Assembly: GCF_000003195.3 (NCBI RefSeq)
Contig: NC_012876.2
Coordinates: 60,258,407 to 60,322,406 of the forward strand
Length of the DNA: 64,000 nt
Direction: 5' to 3'
Source of the DNA: Sorghum bicolor
Taxonomy: Eukaryota; Streptophyta; Magnoliopsida; Poales; Poaceae
The position numbers were made by a program, and so were the translations under genes. Shown here piece after piece: positions 23,483 to 36,000 of this stretch. The notes beneath the pieces were generated by a model, which did no database searches, was not told where the DNA came from, and was given only the letters and a program-made list of their open reading frames with translations. Positions within the stretch are counted from its first letter, which is position 1. Every line of letters begins with the position of its first letter.

Positions 23483-26400
23483 AAGGTTATGGGTTTCCCT
23501 ACCATGTGTTGATACATTTTTAAATAATTTTCAAACTCACGTCTCACATACTCGTTAGTATTTATTAGGGCTGCAGCATCTAAACTAATTAGGGAGCACA
23601 TGGCACATACTGAATATGGGATTGCAGCTGGAACACTGATTAGGGTTATATGATTTGTCCTACCGTCTACTTAGGTTGCTACTTCGTTAGAATTCTCAAA
23701 ACAAATCACATATACTCATTCAAAAGTGATTATATTTACAACATACATATTGATTAGGGGTTGCATCAACTATACTAATTAGGGTTACAACAACCATTGA
23801 TTATCGCGCTATGCATACTAAATAGGGTTGCAGCAAGCATATTGTTTAGGGTTATCGTTGACTATGGTTTGATCCTCACCCCCTAGTTTACAACTTGTTG
23901 TGTTTTAGGATCGTCGTATGGGTTCTGACTATGGGTTGCCCTCTCCCACTCCACCTTCAATTTGCATTTTGTTGATCTAGGGTCACTGCAGGAATTGTGG
24001 CTATTGTTCCTCCCTAGTTTGTAGCATGTTGCATTAAGGGCCTTGCCTTTCCCAAATTTGTAGCTTATTGTCACTAGGTGTCATTGTAGGGGTTGTGACC
24101 ATAGTCTCACCATCACCCATTGGTAGCCCTGCGTTGTGCCAATAGTTTTCCCTAAGTTGATAGCCTATTGTAATATAAGGTTGCTTAAGTATTATGACTA
24201 TGGTTTGCCTGTGCAACTATTGTGATTAGAAGTTGTAGTAGGGGTTAAAGGTTCTAGTAGCAAAGATTGTCCAAATAACCTCTACATACACTACTACTAT
24301 ACATAGGAAGTTGTTGTATAGCCGATAAATAAGTTAATACATTGTCTCTACATAAGTTATTCCATGTTTCCTTGTAAACTAACATAGTATATAGAAGTTC
24401 ATAGTCTCTGAATAAAATAAAGATAGTAGTAGAAATATAAGTACTACACCATAGAACATAACTAACTACATGTCCATGTTTACTATACATTTATGACAAG
24501 TTATTATCTGCAAAAGGCTACATAAGTTGTTGTGTAGTTTGTACATAAGTTATAAGCTACTATACAATCAACACAAATAGACACTCGCACAAGGAAATTT
24601 CAAAAATATATCAAATATGGGCCTTGTCTTGTAGATCTCATCATAAAAGCACAATGGTGTAAATGGAATTGAAAACAAACACACGCTCGATGAGAGAGTT
24701 ATGTTCACTAAAAGAAAACACAAACGCTTTTTCATGTTGTCATCATTGCTTACTCACTTAAAAACAACATATCATATTTTCTCCAATTACGACCGCGCAT
24801 GTTGCACTCCATAGGCTACACTCCCATGCGTTTGCTCACAAACATGCATAACCATATGGTAGGGATCACACAGTTGCTTATGAGCTACCTGTCACACCTT
24901 AATTGTGTCCAATCTAAAATCTATTCAGGCATGTATGTAGCTTAGGTCAAACATATTCTTTGTAGTATTATTTCCTTTTTACATCTATAAAATGGCATAG
25001 CTTCCATATGGAGTGTCCATGTTCAATTTCTTTTGCATGATTGAATTCCTTACAATGAGATCTACAAATGAGACCCATAATGCATATGTTATATAATAGT
25101 TTTGTATTATTGGCAACTTATGTTGTAGCTACTTATGTATTAAGTATGTAGCAAGTAATGTTGATAGTATCGAATTTTCAACATTTAGTTTTTGTCACCA
25201 CTAACTTGTATAGCAGTAAACTCGTGCGTATTGATTAGGGTTGTAGAATTCGAACTGATTAAGAGGATTGCAACACTTATACTAATTACGGTTTCAACAC
25301 ATATGTTGATTATGGATTGCAACATGCCTACTAATTAGGGTATAGGGATTTTCCCCATCGTCTGCTGAATGCTACTTTTTAGAATTCTTAAACATGGATC
25401 ATGTATATTTGTGCATATTGGGGCCGCAATAGGCATACCACTTAGGATCGCATCAGGTATATTGACTAGGGTCATTACAGGCATATTGATCATGGTTGCA
25501 GTAGCCATACTTATTAGGGGTTGTAATAGGTACATAAATTGATTAGGTTGTAGAAGGCAAATGATGGGGTTGCAGCATGCATATTGATTGGGGTTATGGG
25601 GTTTGCCCTGCCATATGTTTAGGTTGCTTCTTTTTGGAATCCTCGAACCCAAGTGTCATATACTCATTTGTACTAATTAGGGTCGTCATATTGATACTGA
25701 TTAGGAGTCACAAAATCCAAACTAATTAAGGTTACAATAGATACATTATTTGTGGCTGCAACAGATATAATGATTAAGGATCATAGTAAGGGTTGTGAGT
25801 ATTGTTTGCCCCCTCCCTAGTTTGTAGTATGTTGTGATTTAGGGTTGCTTGAGGGGTTAGGACTATCATTTTCCCTCCACCCTAATTTGCAGTCTGTTGT
25901 GATTTAGTGTTACTTCATGGGTTAGGACTATTGTTTGCCCCCGTCTTACAACATGTTTTGATTCATAGTCAATACAGGGTTGTGACTATTGTTCACCTCA
26001 TGTTTGTAGGCATTTGTAATTTTCGGTTGCTTCAGGGGCTGGAACTATTATTATGCCACTAGTTTGGGACATGTTCGATTCGTAATGGATGCATGGTCAT
26101 TGCTATTGTTCCCCTTAGTTTGTAACCGGTTGTGATTTAGGGATGCTTCAAAGGTTAGGAGTACTACCCTACACACACTAGCTTATAACACTTTTAATTC
26201 ACACTCTACCTGCACCTCCACTGTCGAGGAGGAAGAGAGTCTCCAGAGGAGGTGGGAGCGCGGCAGAAGCAGCTCATCAGGCGACGTGTAGGTAGATTCG
26301 CCAAGGCAGGCACGCGTGGGGGCGGCGTGGATGTTCGACGACAGTAGGTCGAGGTGGCAACATCGACGATGCGGCGGTAGCGGCGACCGATGGGGAAGGA

Positions 26401-26595
26401 AGCAGCAGTTTGGGCGAGATGGTGGACTCGAGGAGAAGAGTTCGCATCTTCGGGAGGGAGAGAAAGGAGAGGCCAGGAGGAGAGGATAAGTGTCGGTGGG
26501 ATTACAGGCTTACTACTTGGGCTTTTAACTGGGCCTTCTTCTCCTCTTTCTCTCCAATATTGACCACTTATCTCCTTTTTTTCTTTTCTTTTAAG

Positions 26596-26598
<3 letters not shown>

Positions 26599-26637
<39 letters not shown>
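26599..26637. repeat. (TA)n microsatellite
   Basis: About 40 bases of alternating T and A, followed directly by a stretch rich in CGCCTAG/CTAGGC palindromic words (26,640-26,735), which looks like the end of a diverged inverted-repeat element. Confidence 0.9.
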
Positions 26638-26638
<1 letters not shown>

Positions 26639-26639
26639 T

Positions 26640-27784
26640 GGTCACCGCCTAGCCACCGCCTTGGAAACGGCTAGGCTCACCTAAGCTCGCCTAGGCTCTA
26701 GGCTATGGGTCACCGCCTAGATACCGCCTAGCGCCTTCTCCTAAAAATTGACAAGGAAATCTCTAGAGGCAAACATAAGCGGGGTCTATGTGTCACGATC
26801 CTGGATAATATGTTCTCACGATCTTGGATAATTAGAGGGTTTTGCCGGCGAGAATGTTCGGCGAAAACACCTGGATAATTAGAGGGTTTTGCCGCTTAAC
26901 ATGTTCGGCAAAGAGCACGACAGTGTCGTCTCAAGCAGAGATGCAAGGAGGAACACGTTAGAGATAGAGATAATTAATTTGTTCATATTCGATGCCTTAA
27001 ATCGACAGCACACAGGTGTACATATAGATTCATTCAATGGGTCAAGCCCAACACATAACAGGCTCGCGGGCCTAAATACTCAACCTGCTAACTACTCATT
27101 TCCCCCCCTTCTTAAGCATGCATGGGTCAGCTTTAGTTGAGAGTCGGTAGCTGGAAATCCTCGTGGTCCGGATACCCAGGAGTATGGCATCGTCACCATG
27201 TTTGTCAAATACAAGACTATAGCGTAGATCAGAAAGAAACAAAGAACCAGGGTGCAACTGTAACATGGTCTGCAAGGCTTGTCCGTATATAATTCTTGGG
27301 CATATTACTAAATCAACAACCTTGTGCCTATGTCCAGTGGAGTCCAAGTAAGTTCATGGTGCACAATTGCAGGACGGACGATACTAACTTGGGATTGCTT
27401 TCAGCTTGGTCTCCCACAAGTTATGATGAGTCTCTCACAGCTGCCGCCACTTCCTACTGGCATCCGTTTCTATGTTGCCATCTCATCATCACCCCACGAT
27501 CCATACTGGTAGTAGTCTGGCCAGAAAGAAAAAAAAATGATGTAACATTGTAACAATAGTCAATCAACCAAGGAGCTACAACACTGTATTTATGTGCTAA
27601 CAAAGAATGAAAAACAGCCTGTATTAAAGAAAAATATTGAAAAACAGCCTAATAGATGAGCTAACTACTCTTCATGGGTTGTATAGATTACCTACCTACT
27701 CTTCAGGGTTTTTTGTTGACTGTTGGATGCTACATACTACGACCCCCCACCCCAATACCAACATCTGCATTCACCGGATCCACC
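26640..27784. other. Intergenic region upstream of the coiled-coil gene
   Basis: Holds the CGCCTAG-rich stretch, a short tandem repeat of period 47 at 26,826-26,895 (ggataattagagggttttgccg twice), and otherwise unique sequence. No gene is supported. The promoter of the plus-strand gene should lie in its right part. Confidence 0.5.
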
Positions 27785-30002
27785 ATGGATGAACCAAAGG
27801 TTGCCTTGCAGCAGATTATCAGCTCACTCCACTCAGTCCATGGGATCCTGGAGAATATCTTCGACAGGGTTTCTGATGGCAAAGCTAACAGAATTTGCGA
27901 GCGCTTTTATTTGGATCCCAATGATGGCCTGAAATTTCTGGCATTGGAGGCCAAAAACATTCATCAGCTAGCCACGGAGATCGAATCCAACCTCTCAGGG
28001 CGCCTAGAAATGCAAAGGAAGCATACAAGTAGGATGGAGAGCAAAGTATCGAGTTTATTGAAGGAGAATCAGGAGATCCGCAACATGTTGAAGGTTGCTA
28101 TAACTGAGAAAGAGGCGGTGGAGAACAGCATCCATACACTGAAGGGTGACAAGGAGCAGGGAAGAAGTTCCATCTTGCAGATTGCTGAGAAAGGATTGCA
28201 CAAGGTAGGCTTTGGCTTCATCATGGAGGTGATAAGTGCTGAACCAGCAAGCCAGGAGCCGAGCACCTCAGGTTCCACTGTAGCATCTAATAGAACAGAA
28301 AATGAACATGAGCACATCAGTCTGGTAAACAGTTATTCTCCTCCCTAGCTTCAGTCTTCAAACTTCACTTATTGGTGGTACTTCTGTTCCAGATCTAATA
28401 TTATACTATAAACCTTTGCCCTTATAAAAGTTTTATACTAGATTCAGTAGTTTTGATTCAAGAAATAATTATTCTGCAAATACAACCCTCCAATTAGTGA
28501 CTGTTCCCACCACCTTAAGTCTATATTCTTTATAAGAAAAATACTAACCTGGCAAAAATAATAATAATTATATGATCTGACATGTATGCCACTAGAATTG
28601 ACATGAGCCTTTTATTCTCATTATAAGTTGTCCGCTAAAATCATTTCTCATTGGGAAACTTATCAGCTAATCAAAATATTCAAACTGTTCCATTTCAGGC
28701 TAGTATAGTTGAAAACACAATGAAAACCCTGCATTGCGAGATCAATGATCTAAGGCAGGCCTTTGACGAGTCCAGGTAAACCAAAAAAGCCGAAAACTAA
28801 AGATGGACTCCTCAAACAAATAAAAATGTTTCCTTTGACTGTGATCTGTGCTAGCCCAATATAAATTTTCTTTGAATAGGTCAGACAGTTATCATTTCCA
28901 ACTTCTTGCTACTGAACGGGCTCAGAAGATACAAAAATATGAATCACACATAAAAGAATTGGAAGAAAGAGAGAGCTTCCTGGTTCACAGGGTAAGGATA
29001 AATCTATTTTGTACAGCTTGTTATTCGCTAGACAGGTAAACCAGAAAGACCTGAACTCGTTTTTTCAATGCCTAAGGTGGAAGACCTCGCTCTAGAGACA
29101 AAAGCAGTAGGACAGGAGGCCACAAGATGGAGGGAGGCATGTCAACTGGAGGTAGAAGCTGGAAGATCTGCCATCAAAGAACTCAACCAGGAGGTAATCT
29201 GTCAGAAATAAGTTCAAATCTTACCTTCATTAAGATGATGTCATGAGGTGTACTTTGCATGCTGACAAATGGCATGTTTTCACGACCGCCTTAGTAAAAA
29301 CATGTCACTGTTTCTTTTCCTCAAACTACGCAGGAAAGTTGTGTCTCATTTCATTAAGATAAAAGAAAAAAAATACAACGAGCTGAGTTTAGAAAGAACC
29401 CAGACTGGAGGTCCCCAACACACACACAATGACACAAGGCAGACTATGCTTGTGACAAAACAGTGTCACCGTTTACTGACATAGAAAATGCACAAGTTTG
29501 ATTTCCTTTGAGTTCTCAGTCATCCTCATACCAACAGGGGCAAAACATCTCTAATGGATTGATGGTACCTTAACAGTGCAAAATGTCACATTATTGATAG
29601 TCATGTTATAATGTGATACCATTTCAGTTTACCTTGCTCAAGGAAGAACTGGGAAGGGTAAAAACAGACTTGGAGGCTGCAAACAGCAAGGTACAGCTAA
29701 AAGAGAAATTAGCAGCCAGTGCAATGGCAGCACAAGCTGCTGCAGATGCATGCCTCAAGCTTGCTGACAGAAGATCTGCTGGGCTGCAACAAAGGATAGA
29801 AGAGTTGACGAGACAAATAGAACAAGAAGATGCACATGGAAGACAGGAGATAGGAAGTACTCGCAGAAGATTAAGATACACCTGCTGGCCATGGCAGCGA
29901 CTTCGAGTTATATCATCATCCTCTCAAGCTAGGACATGGTTTGTTGATCAGAATGGTAGATTGCTACCAAGCACAGAGGCACTTTTGCAAACAAGAATCT
30001 AA
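27785..30002 (+). CDS. Coiled-coil protein, At3g49055-like
   Basis: Five exons, join(27785..28324, 28699..28775, 28880..28991, 29077..29193, 29628..30002), 406 residues with consistent phases. The start is the ATG in a strong ACCATGG context; an in-frame ATG at 27674 would add 37 residues that look untranslated. The protein is almost wholly alpha-helical and charged, with heptad-like segments at about residues 70-140, 185-235 (ENTMKTLHCEINDLRQAFDE) and 245-360 (LKEELGRVKTDLEAANSKVQ, then an Ala-rich segment), and it ends RRLRYTCWPWQRLRV. No signal peptide or membrane span is seen. The architecture matches grass proteins annotated 'uncharacterized At3g49055-like' as I remember them. Biochemical function is unknown; a structural or adaptor role is inference only. 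Confidence 0.8.
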
Positions 30003-31151
30003 TTTCTGTTCCCACACATTCCCTAGAATAGGTTCATGCCTCATTGGCTCCATATGTTGCACTTTCTTCCCCACTCATTTTGCAAAAATGATTTTTAAGT
30101 CCGCGCAATTGTACATATCTAAGGTGTCATACTGTTATGTACTAACTTCTTCTGTACTAAGTTCAACTGGTGTTGACATCAGATCTAACTTTTCTAGCTT
30201 CGGCATGAAGACAAATCATCCAACTTCCAGCTCTTTCACATGGTACCATAATACCATTTCAGAGAACAATCAACTAAGAGAGAAACAAAACAGGCATGTT
30301 ACTTACCTTATGAAATGCACAAAGTGACAAAGACAAGAAAATATTTGAGTGTTGAATATAACGTTGACTAATATCTTGGTTCTGCCTGTGCAATGTAGCA
30401 GCGTGGGTTGCTCATTCACCCATATGCTCACTGGTAGGTCACAACACAAGCATAAGAAGCCTCACATTGGTAGAAATGACATTTTCTGCATATACTCCTG
30501 TTGAGTCTCTTCCGTTCTCTCAACAGCAGCTGTGACACTGCACAAGATGGTACAGACCCACCATATATTTTTTTTTCTGTATAGGAATAGAATTCCCTGG
30601 AACTAAAGAAAGAAAGAAACACAGAAGAGATATTTGCATTCCAGAAAAGAAGAATAAACTCATTTGCCACACTTCATCTAAAAGTAGAGACATTATGATA
30701 TAACATGATGCAGATAAACTTTTAAAGCATTGTTCCTTTAAAACAATCATCATGACAGCAAAGGTTTAATTATATTGTACCTCTGCACCTTTAAGTTGCC
30801 ATTCTTGAGAAATGATTACATGAAATTTTTATTAAAGAACAATGCAACATATGAATCAACAAAGTAGACGAAACACTAAAAACTTTGAGCGGGAATGACA
30901 TTTGAATCGAAGTAAAAATAATCAAATGAGTATCACAGTGTATTTATCTTTGATCAGAGAGTGTGTGTGAATTTCTGAATTGGCAATGAGCATTAACAAT
31001 ATCAAGCACAGCTATCCCTTTAAGTTCAGGAACCACACACTGGACTATGAGAAGGTAATACTATGCCCATGAAAATAGCATCAGTCTGGGAGTTAGTAAG
31101 AAACACAACCAGAACAAGGAGATCACTTAGATAGGCTATGCATACAGACTG
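30003..31151. other. Intergenic, convergent 3' flanks
   Basis: Lies between the stop of the plus-strand coiled-coil gene and the stop of the minus-strand small gene, so both 3' UTRs are expected here. No other gene, RNA or repeat recognised. Confidence 0.5.
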
Positions 31152-32000
31152 TCACTTTGCCTTCTTCCCTAAAGGTGTAGAAGTAACTGAAGGCAGTGGC
31201 CTCTTCTTGTTAAAGGCACTGGTCCTGCTTTCAGGCTCATCGTCGTCACTAGTAGCCTCATTCGCCTCCTGAGCAGCTCTATTCTCATCCTCCAAGGCCT
31301 TTCTCTTCTGCGCATTCACCTTCCCAAGCAACCTCCTCTCAACTGGGTCAGTGGGAGCCACACGCTTCACACCAGGTGCCGCTTTAGCACCAAGACCGAG
31401 CCTAAAAAAATTTCACGGTCACATACCAGTTATCCAGGTAAAAATAAAAATCAAGAGTCCCAATGGGTCATATACCTTGCTGGCCGGCCCTCGAAATCTT
31501 TATCGTTGGGTTCATCTGGCTCTGATGTACTCATTTTGTCCACCCATGTCTGGGCCTGAGAATGATTTATGGCATGGGTCAGATATCTGCTTCTGTAAAT
31601 TGAACGCAACAGCAGTGCTGCAGGTTGAACACTAATTCGATACAGCATAACGCGTCTAAACACAAACAGCGCGCGCACATCAGGGAATGCGAAAGAGAGA
31701 CAGTGCCTAACAACCGGAGAGGCTCAATTTCATTTTCCATATCAATTGGAGATTGCGTCTAACAAATTAACGGCAACGTCTACACAACCTAACGCTAGTA
31801 GTAGAAGAGAACAGGAGAAAGCGTTGCATCGAACACCGCTGGAGGAAGAAACCACGCTCCAGAAGGAAGGAACAGGAGAAGGAAAGGAGCCGAGTAGGCG
31901 GCGACGAGGAGCTCACCAGCTTGAGGGCCTTATTGAGCGTGACCACCTTGGGGAGCGGCGCCTTCTTCTTCTCTGCCGGCGGCGGCGGCTCGGTTGCCAT
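31152..32000 (-). CDS. Small conserved charged protein (possible DUF3245-type)
   Basis: Three exons, complement(31152..31401, 31476..31555, 31917..32000), 137 residues, with consistent phases and clean GT-AG sites. The start is the ATG at 32000 (MATEPPPPAEKKK). Short N-terminal helix VVTLNKALKLAQTWVDKM, then an acidic linker (SEPDEPNDKDFEGRPARLGLGAK), then a basic region (VERRLLGKVNAQKRKALEDE), an acidic patch (SDDDEPESR) and a lysine-rich C-terminus that could serve as a nuclear localisation signal. No catalytic motif. The LGLGAK plus 'RLLGKVNAQKRK' layout recalls a eukaryotic family of unknown function that I believe is DUF3245; this is from memory. Nuclear or nucleolar location is inference. 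Confidence 0.78.
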
Positions 32001-32621
32001 CGCTACCAGCTAGCCAGTTAACGCCGCGGCGCGAATAGCAGCGAACCACGAAGGGCAGCGGCGCGGTGGGCTGGGACTGGGAAGCGAGGAGAGACCGAGG
32101 TAGCCAGGGAGGGGAGCGGCGGCTCGGGCGGGCAGACGAACGCGGCGGCGCTGTGGATTCTGGCCGGAGGATGGAGGAGAAGTAGGGTGGGCCGGTGGAC
32201 CCGCTGTAGTAATCCAATCGTGGGCCGGTCCATCTGTGCAAGTCCAAGTGTCTGAACAATGCGGCCCAAAAAAACTGTAAACACTTAGTATAAAAACATA
32301 TTAAGTCTAGGATAGCCTTTAAAATATTGTTCGGTGATTTATCGTGAAAACAAAAATAAACACTGTTAACTAGTAGAAAAAGTAAGGCTGATAAGACAAG
32401 CGCACTTATACGAAGAAAAGGCAATCATGTTCGCTACAAGATTCTTCTGTTGTAGGTTTGTAGCACTAGTAAACTACGGAGTACCTTCATTGCACTTGTA
32501 CTCCAGTTATTCTACAAGAGTGTTTTAGCTGCTCTCAAGGGCAAGATATGCATGGCAATTTCAGAATCTCACCAGACATTTAAGCAAGCACACCAGATGC
32601 TCAAGTGGTCGCCAGTGGAGA

Positions 32622-32961
32622 ACCAAAGAACAATCCATATGATAATCTCTGCGAACAAGGTAGTACAAACAATGAGACAAACAAAACGAGAGACTGAAAA
32701 AGATGTGATTGCTCACAAGTTTAAAAAGACCGATTACACTCGATTATTCAGCAGCTTCTGCAGCGCTGCTAAGCTCTTAGAAATCGGACCAAATAACAAT
32801 CCACATGATTATCTCTATGAACAAGGTAGTACAAACAATGAGACAAACACAAGGGAGAGACTAAAAAAGATGTGATTGCTCACACGCTTGAACAGAGAAC
32901 AGACCGATTACACCCAATTATTCAGCAGTTTCTGCAGCATTGCTAAGCTCTTAGAAACCGG
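32622..32961. repeat. Tandem duplication, period about 166 bases
   Basis: Unit 1 (32622-32787) and unit 2 (32788-32961) share 'accaaa.aacaatcca.atgat.atctct', 'gaacaaggtagtacaaacaatgagacaaac', 'gatgtgattgctcacac' and 'ttattcagcag.ttctgcagc..tgctaagctcttagaaa'. It lies between the DHAD stop codon and the small-gene promoter, probably overlapping or adjoining the DHAD 3' UTR. Confidence 0.75.
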
Positions 32962-33091
32962 CATTTTATTATTATACCTGCCACATGCAATCCGCACTAC
33001 CATGAATCACTCTAACAGGGTAATTGTTCCTGGCAACAGCTTTTGACTGACAACACATCATGTGCACAACCTAACAGAATGTAACACTATC

Positions 33092-36000
33092 CTACTCATC
33101 AGTGACACATCCTCTCGACGCTGGAGCCACAAGCTTGATGTACTGCAAATAATATGTGGAAAAGAGACATTCAGCACGGAGCCAAGGATTACTCTGATGC
33201 CAACAAGGCTGACAATGTTCAAGCTATAGTACCTTCCAAAGAGCTCCACGGGTGGACTTGTATGGCGGTGGGGTCCATTTCCTCCGTCTTTCTTCGAGCT
33301 GCTGTTCGGTAAGGTCAACATCGATTACCCTCTTACTTACATCGATGGTGATTACATCACCACTCTGGACAAGACCAATTGGGCCACCTTCCTGAAAAAA
33401 TAGCTCCTTTGTGAATAATACAAACCTGCTGCGGCTTATTTTTATTACTATCATGCACTGTGGTGAGAAAAATAATCTAGAACTGCTACTGAAAAGAAAC
33501 TGGTACAAAATTACACAGCTTAGATTAGATTGTCGCCACTGGTTGAGTGCCGCGAAGCAGTACCTGTGCTTCAGGGCATATGTGACCAACAACAAATCCA
33601 TGTGACCCTCCGGAAAATCTACCATCTGTCAGCAGGGCACATTCCTGTAATGAAGATTGGACACTGGTCAAGAGGTTATCACATCAACTGTAGCAAAGAA
33701 TAACTAATCTGATGAAAGCAGGATAGTTGCCACTTGTGAGCTGCACACATGCAATTAGGTACTTAGGAAGCACCAGATAATGCAAATATAAATAACATGG
33801 GCAAAGGAAATCTGATCCTTTGTATTGTACTCCCTCCATTCCAAATTATAAGACGTTTTGTCTTTTCTAGATACATAACTTTTGCTATGCATTTAGATAT
33901 ACACTATGTCTAGATACATAACAATAACAATTTATCTGAAAAAACAAAACATCTTATAATTTGGACTACAGGGAGTATTTAAGAATGTGCAAAGAGCTCT
34001 CATTGCTTTGAAATTTCAACAATTTCTGGAGAGCAGAAGAACATCAGAATTGTGCATCGTCTGAGATGGGGAAGATGATGCATATAAGTTATGTGTCACA
34101 TTACCAACTACGTCAATATCATTCATGAATGCGAGAGATGGCAAAACGCCTATTTTAGTACACTAAATCTAAGACCCAATAAAATCTATAGTATAATTGC
34201 TGAAAAATGACAACCTATGAGCTAAGTGGTACCTTTCCAAGACCAGCACCCATTATTGCGCTTGTTGGAGTCAACATTTCAGGCATCCCTGGCCCACCTT
34301 TTGGTCCTTCTCCTCGGATCACTACTACCTTTCCCTGTTGTAACCATCCGGGCAATAAAATATAAGAATGAGAAACTTGCTCTGGAACTATATATTCCGC
34401 TAGCAGTGAGAAGAAAAGGCAATCATGCTCTCCAAAAGAAAAAAAAGGAAGCAATGGCAAGAAATAGGGACAGCTTGCATGTCACATATTACCTTGAAAT
34501 TCGCTGGGTTTTCTGAGATAGCTGTAATCATGGATTCTTCACCCTCAAAAACTAATGCAGGCCCTGAAATTTACCAAATAACAGTTAAATTTCACACAGT
34601 ACGTAGGCTTCCAAAGATTAGATATAGAAACAGCAAATCACCTGAGAAGAACAGTCCCTCTTTTCCAGTTATTTTTGCCACAGAACCTTCTGGTGCAAGA
34701 TTGCCATAAAGTATTTGAATATGCCCAGTTGATTTGATAGGATTGTCAAGTGGTCGAATTATTTGCTGTGTACCAGAAACAAATATAAATGTCACGATTC
34801 AAGGTGTTAGCTGATAAGGCTAAAGAATTCACAATTGAGCATTACCTGCCCTTCAGACAGAGGAGGGAAGATTTTGGCATTCTCGGCTAGAGTTTTCCCA
34901 GTGACTGAAATGGGAAAAAAGAAATACCATGTTATTAACTAAAATATAGAGATCTTAAATTACACAATAGAAATTATTGACTGTACCCACCAGTCATGCA
35001 ATCACCATCAAGAAGACCTTGCTCCAGAAGATAATGAATGACTGCAGGTGTCCCACCAATCTGTAACATGTCGCTTATTCTCAAAAACATTGCCTTGACT
35101 AATTTAAGTTTCTAGATATTCTGGCTTTATTGGCTTAAGCCTTAACTTTCCACAGAAATTATGTGAAGAAAATCACAATGTGTAAGTACATTGAAAATAC
35201 AACATAGCAGATTGATAGTTGATTGAAAAGGTAAACCGGAAACTTAAGCTGGATTGAGTATGGTTCAAAACCAAGTGAATCTTAGTACCATTAAGCATTT
35301 ACCTTATGCAGATCCTCCATGACATATTTGCCACTGGGCTTGAGGTCTGCAAGGAAAGGAACTTGGTCACTGACCTTCTGGAAATCATCAAGAGTCAAAT
35401 GCAGACCTACAGACCTGAAAGAAGACAACCAATCAGCTTTTGTCAACCTAAGCAGAAAGCACATGCAAGAAGATGATAACTCACCGAGCAATGGCAATCA
35501 AATGCAGAACAGCATTAGTTGAACCACCAAGTGCCATAACGATAACCATTGCATTTCGTAATGACTTCTCAGTGATAATGTCCTTAGGCTTCAAATCCAT
35601 CTTTAGCAACTCTAAAAGATACTTCCCGGCGAGATGGCATTCTTCTAGCTTTAGCGGATCTTCAGCAGGTGTCGAAGAACTTTGTTACATAAAAACAGCA
35701 AAATCGATAGAAAAAAGTCAAAATACATCCTCCAAGCATATTTATATAAATAAAAAACATATTTACTGTTTAGTGACAAATGAGAAAAAAATCCAGATAT
35801 AATCCACACCTGTATGGAAGGCTCATGCCCAATGTTTCAATAGCAGATGCCATAGTGTTTGCTGTGTACATACCACCACAGGCACCTGCCCCTGGACATG
35901 AATTGCGGAGGACGTTCTTTCTTTGCTCATCAGTGATTGAGCCACTAACATATTCTCCGTAGCACTGCACAAAACATCAAAATGCAAGCAAGCCTTAGCT

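Larger units (their letters stand above)
22850..26170. repeat. Long degenerate nested tandem-repeat block
   Basis: Variants of 'ATACTGATTAGGGTTGCA' recur dozens of times. A longer motif 'GGGTTTGCCCTACC..GTTTAGGTTGCT..TTTAGAATTCTC' recurs near 23,640, 25,330 and 25,595. A third motif, 'TTGTGACTATTGTTTGCCCCCTCCCTAGTTTGTAGCATGTTGTGATTTAGGG'-like, of about 80-90 bases, recurs at 23,870-24,200 and 25,780-26,160. The block is split by a less repetitive stretch (about 24,240-25,190) and by the LINE/MITE insertion near 23,000. No coding frame. Its nature is unknown; an internal region of a large non-autonomous transposon is one possibility. Confidence 0.6.

Noticed and set aside
22850..26170. TTAGGGTT words as interstitial telomere repeats
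   Set aside because: Plant telomeres are (TTTAGGG)n in perfect tandem. Here the words are separated by other sequence with variable spacing, so they are part of a different repeat.
22850..26170. CRISPR-like array
   Set aside because: Repeats are degenerate, of mixed length, without uniform spacers, and the DNA is a plant nuclear sequence.
27674..27784. Upstream in-frame ATG of the coiled-coil gene
   Set aside because: The added 37 residues are not charged or helical like the rest, and the ATG at 27785 has a much better context; the shorter start was chosen.
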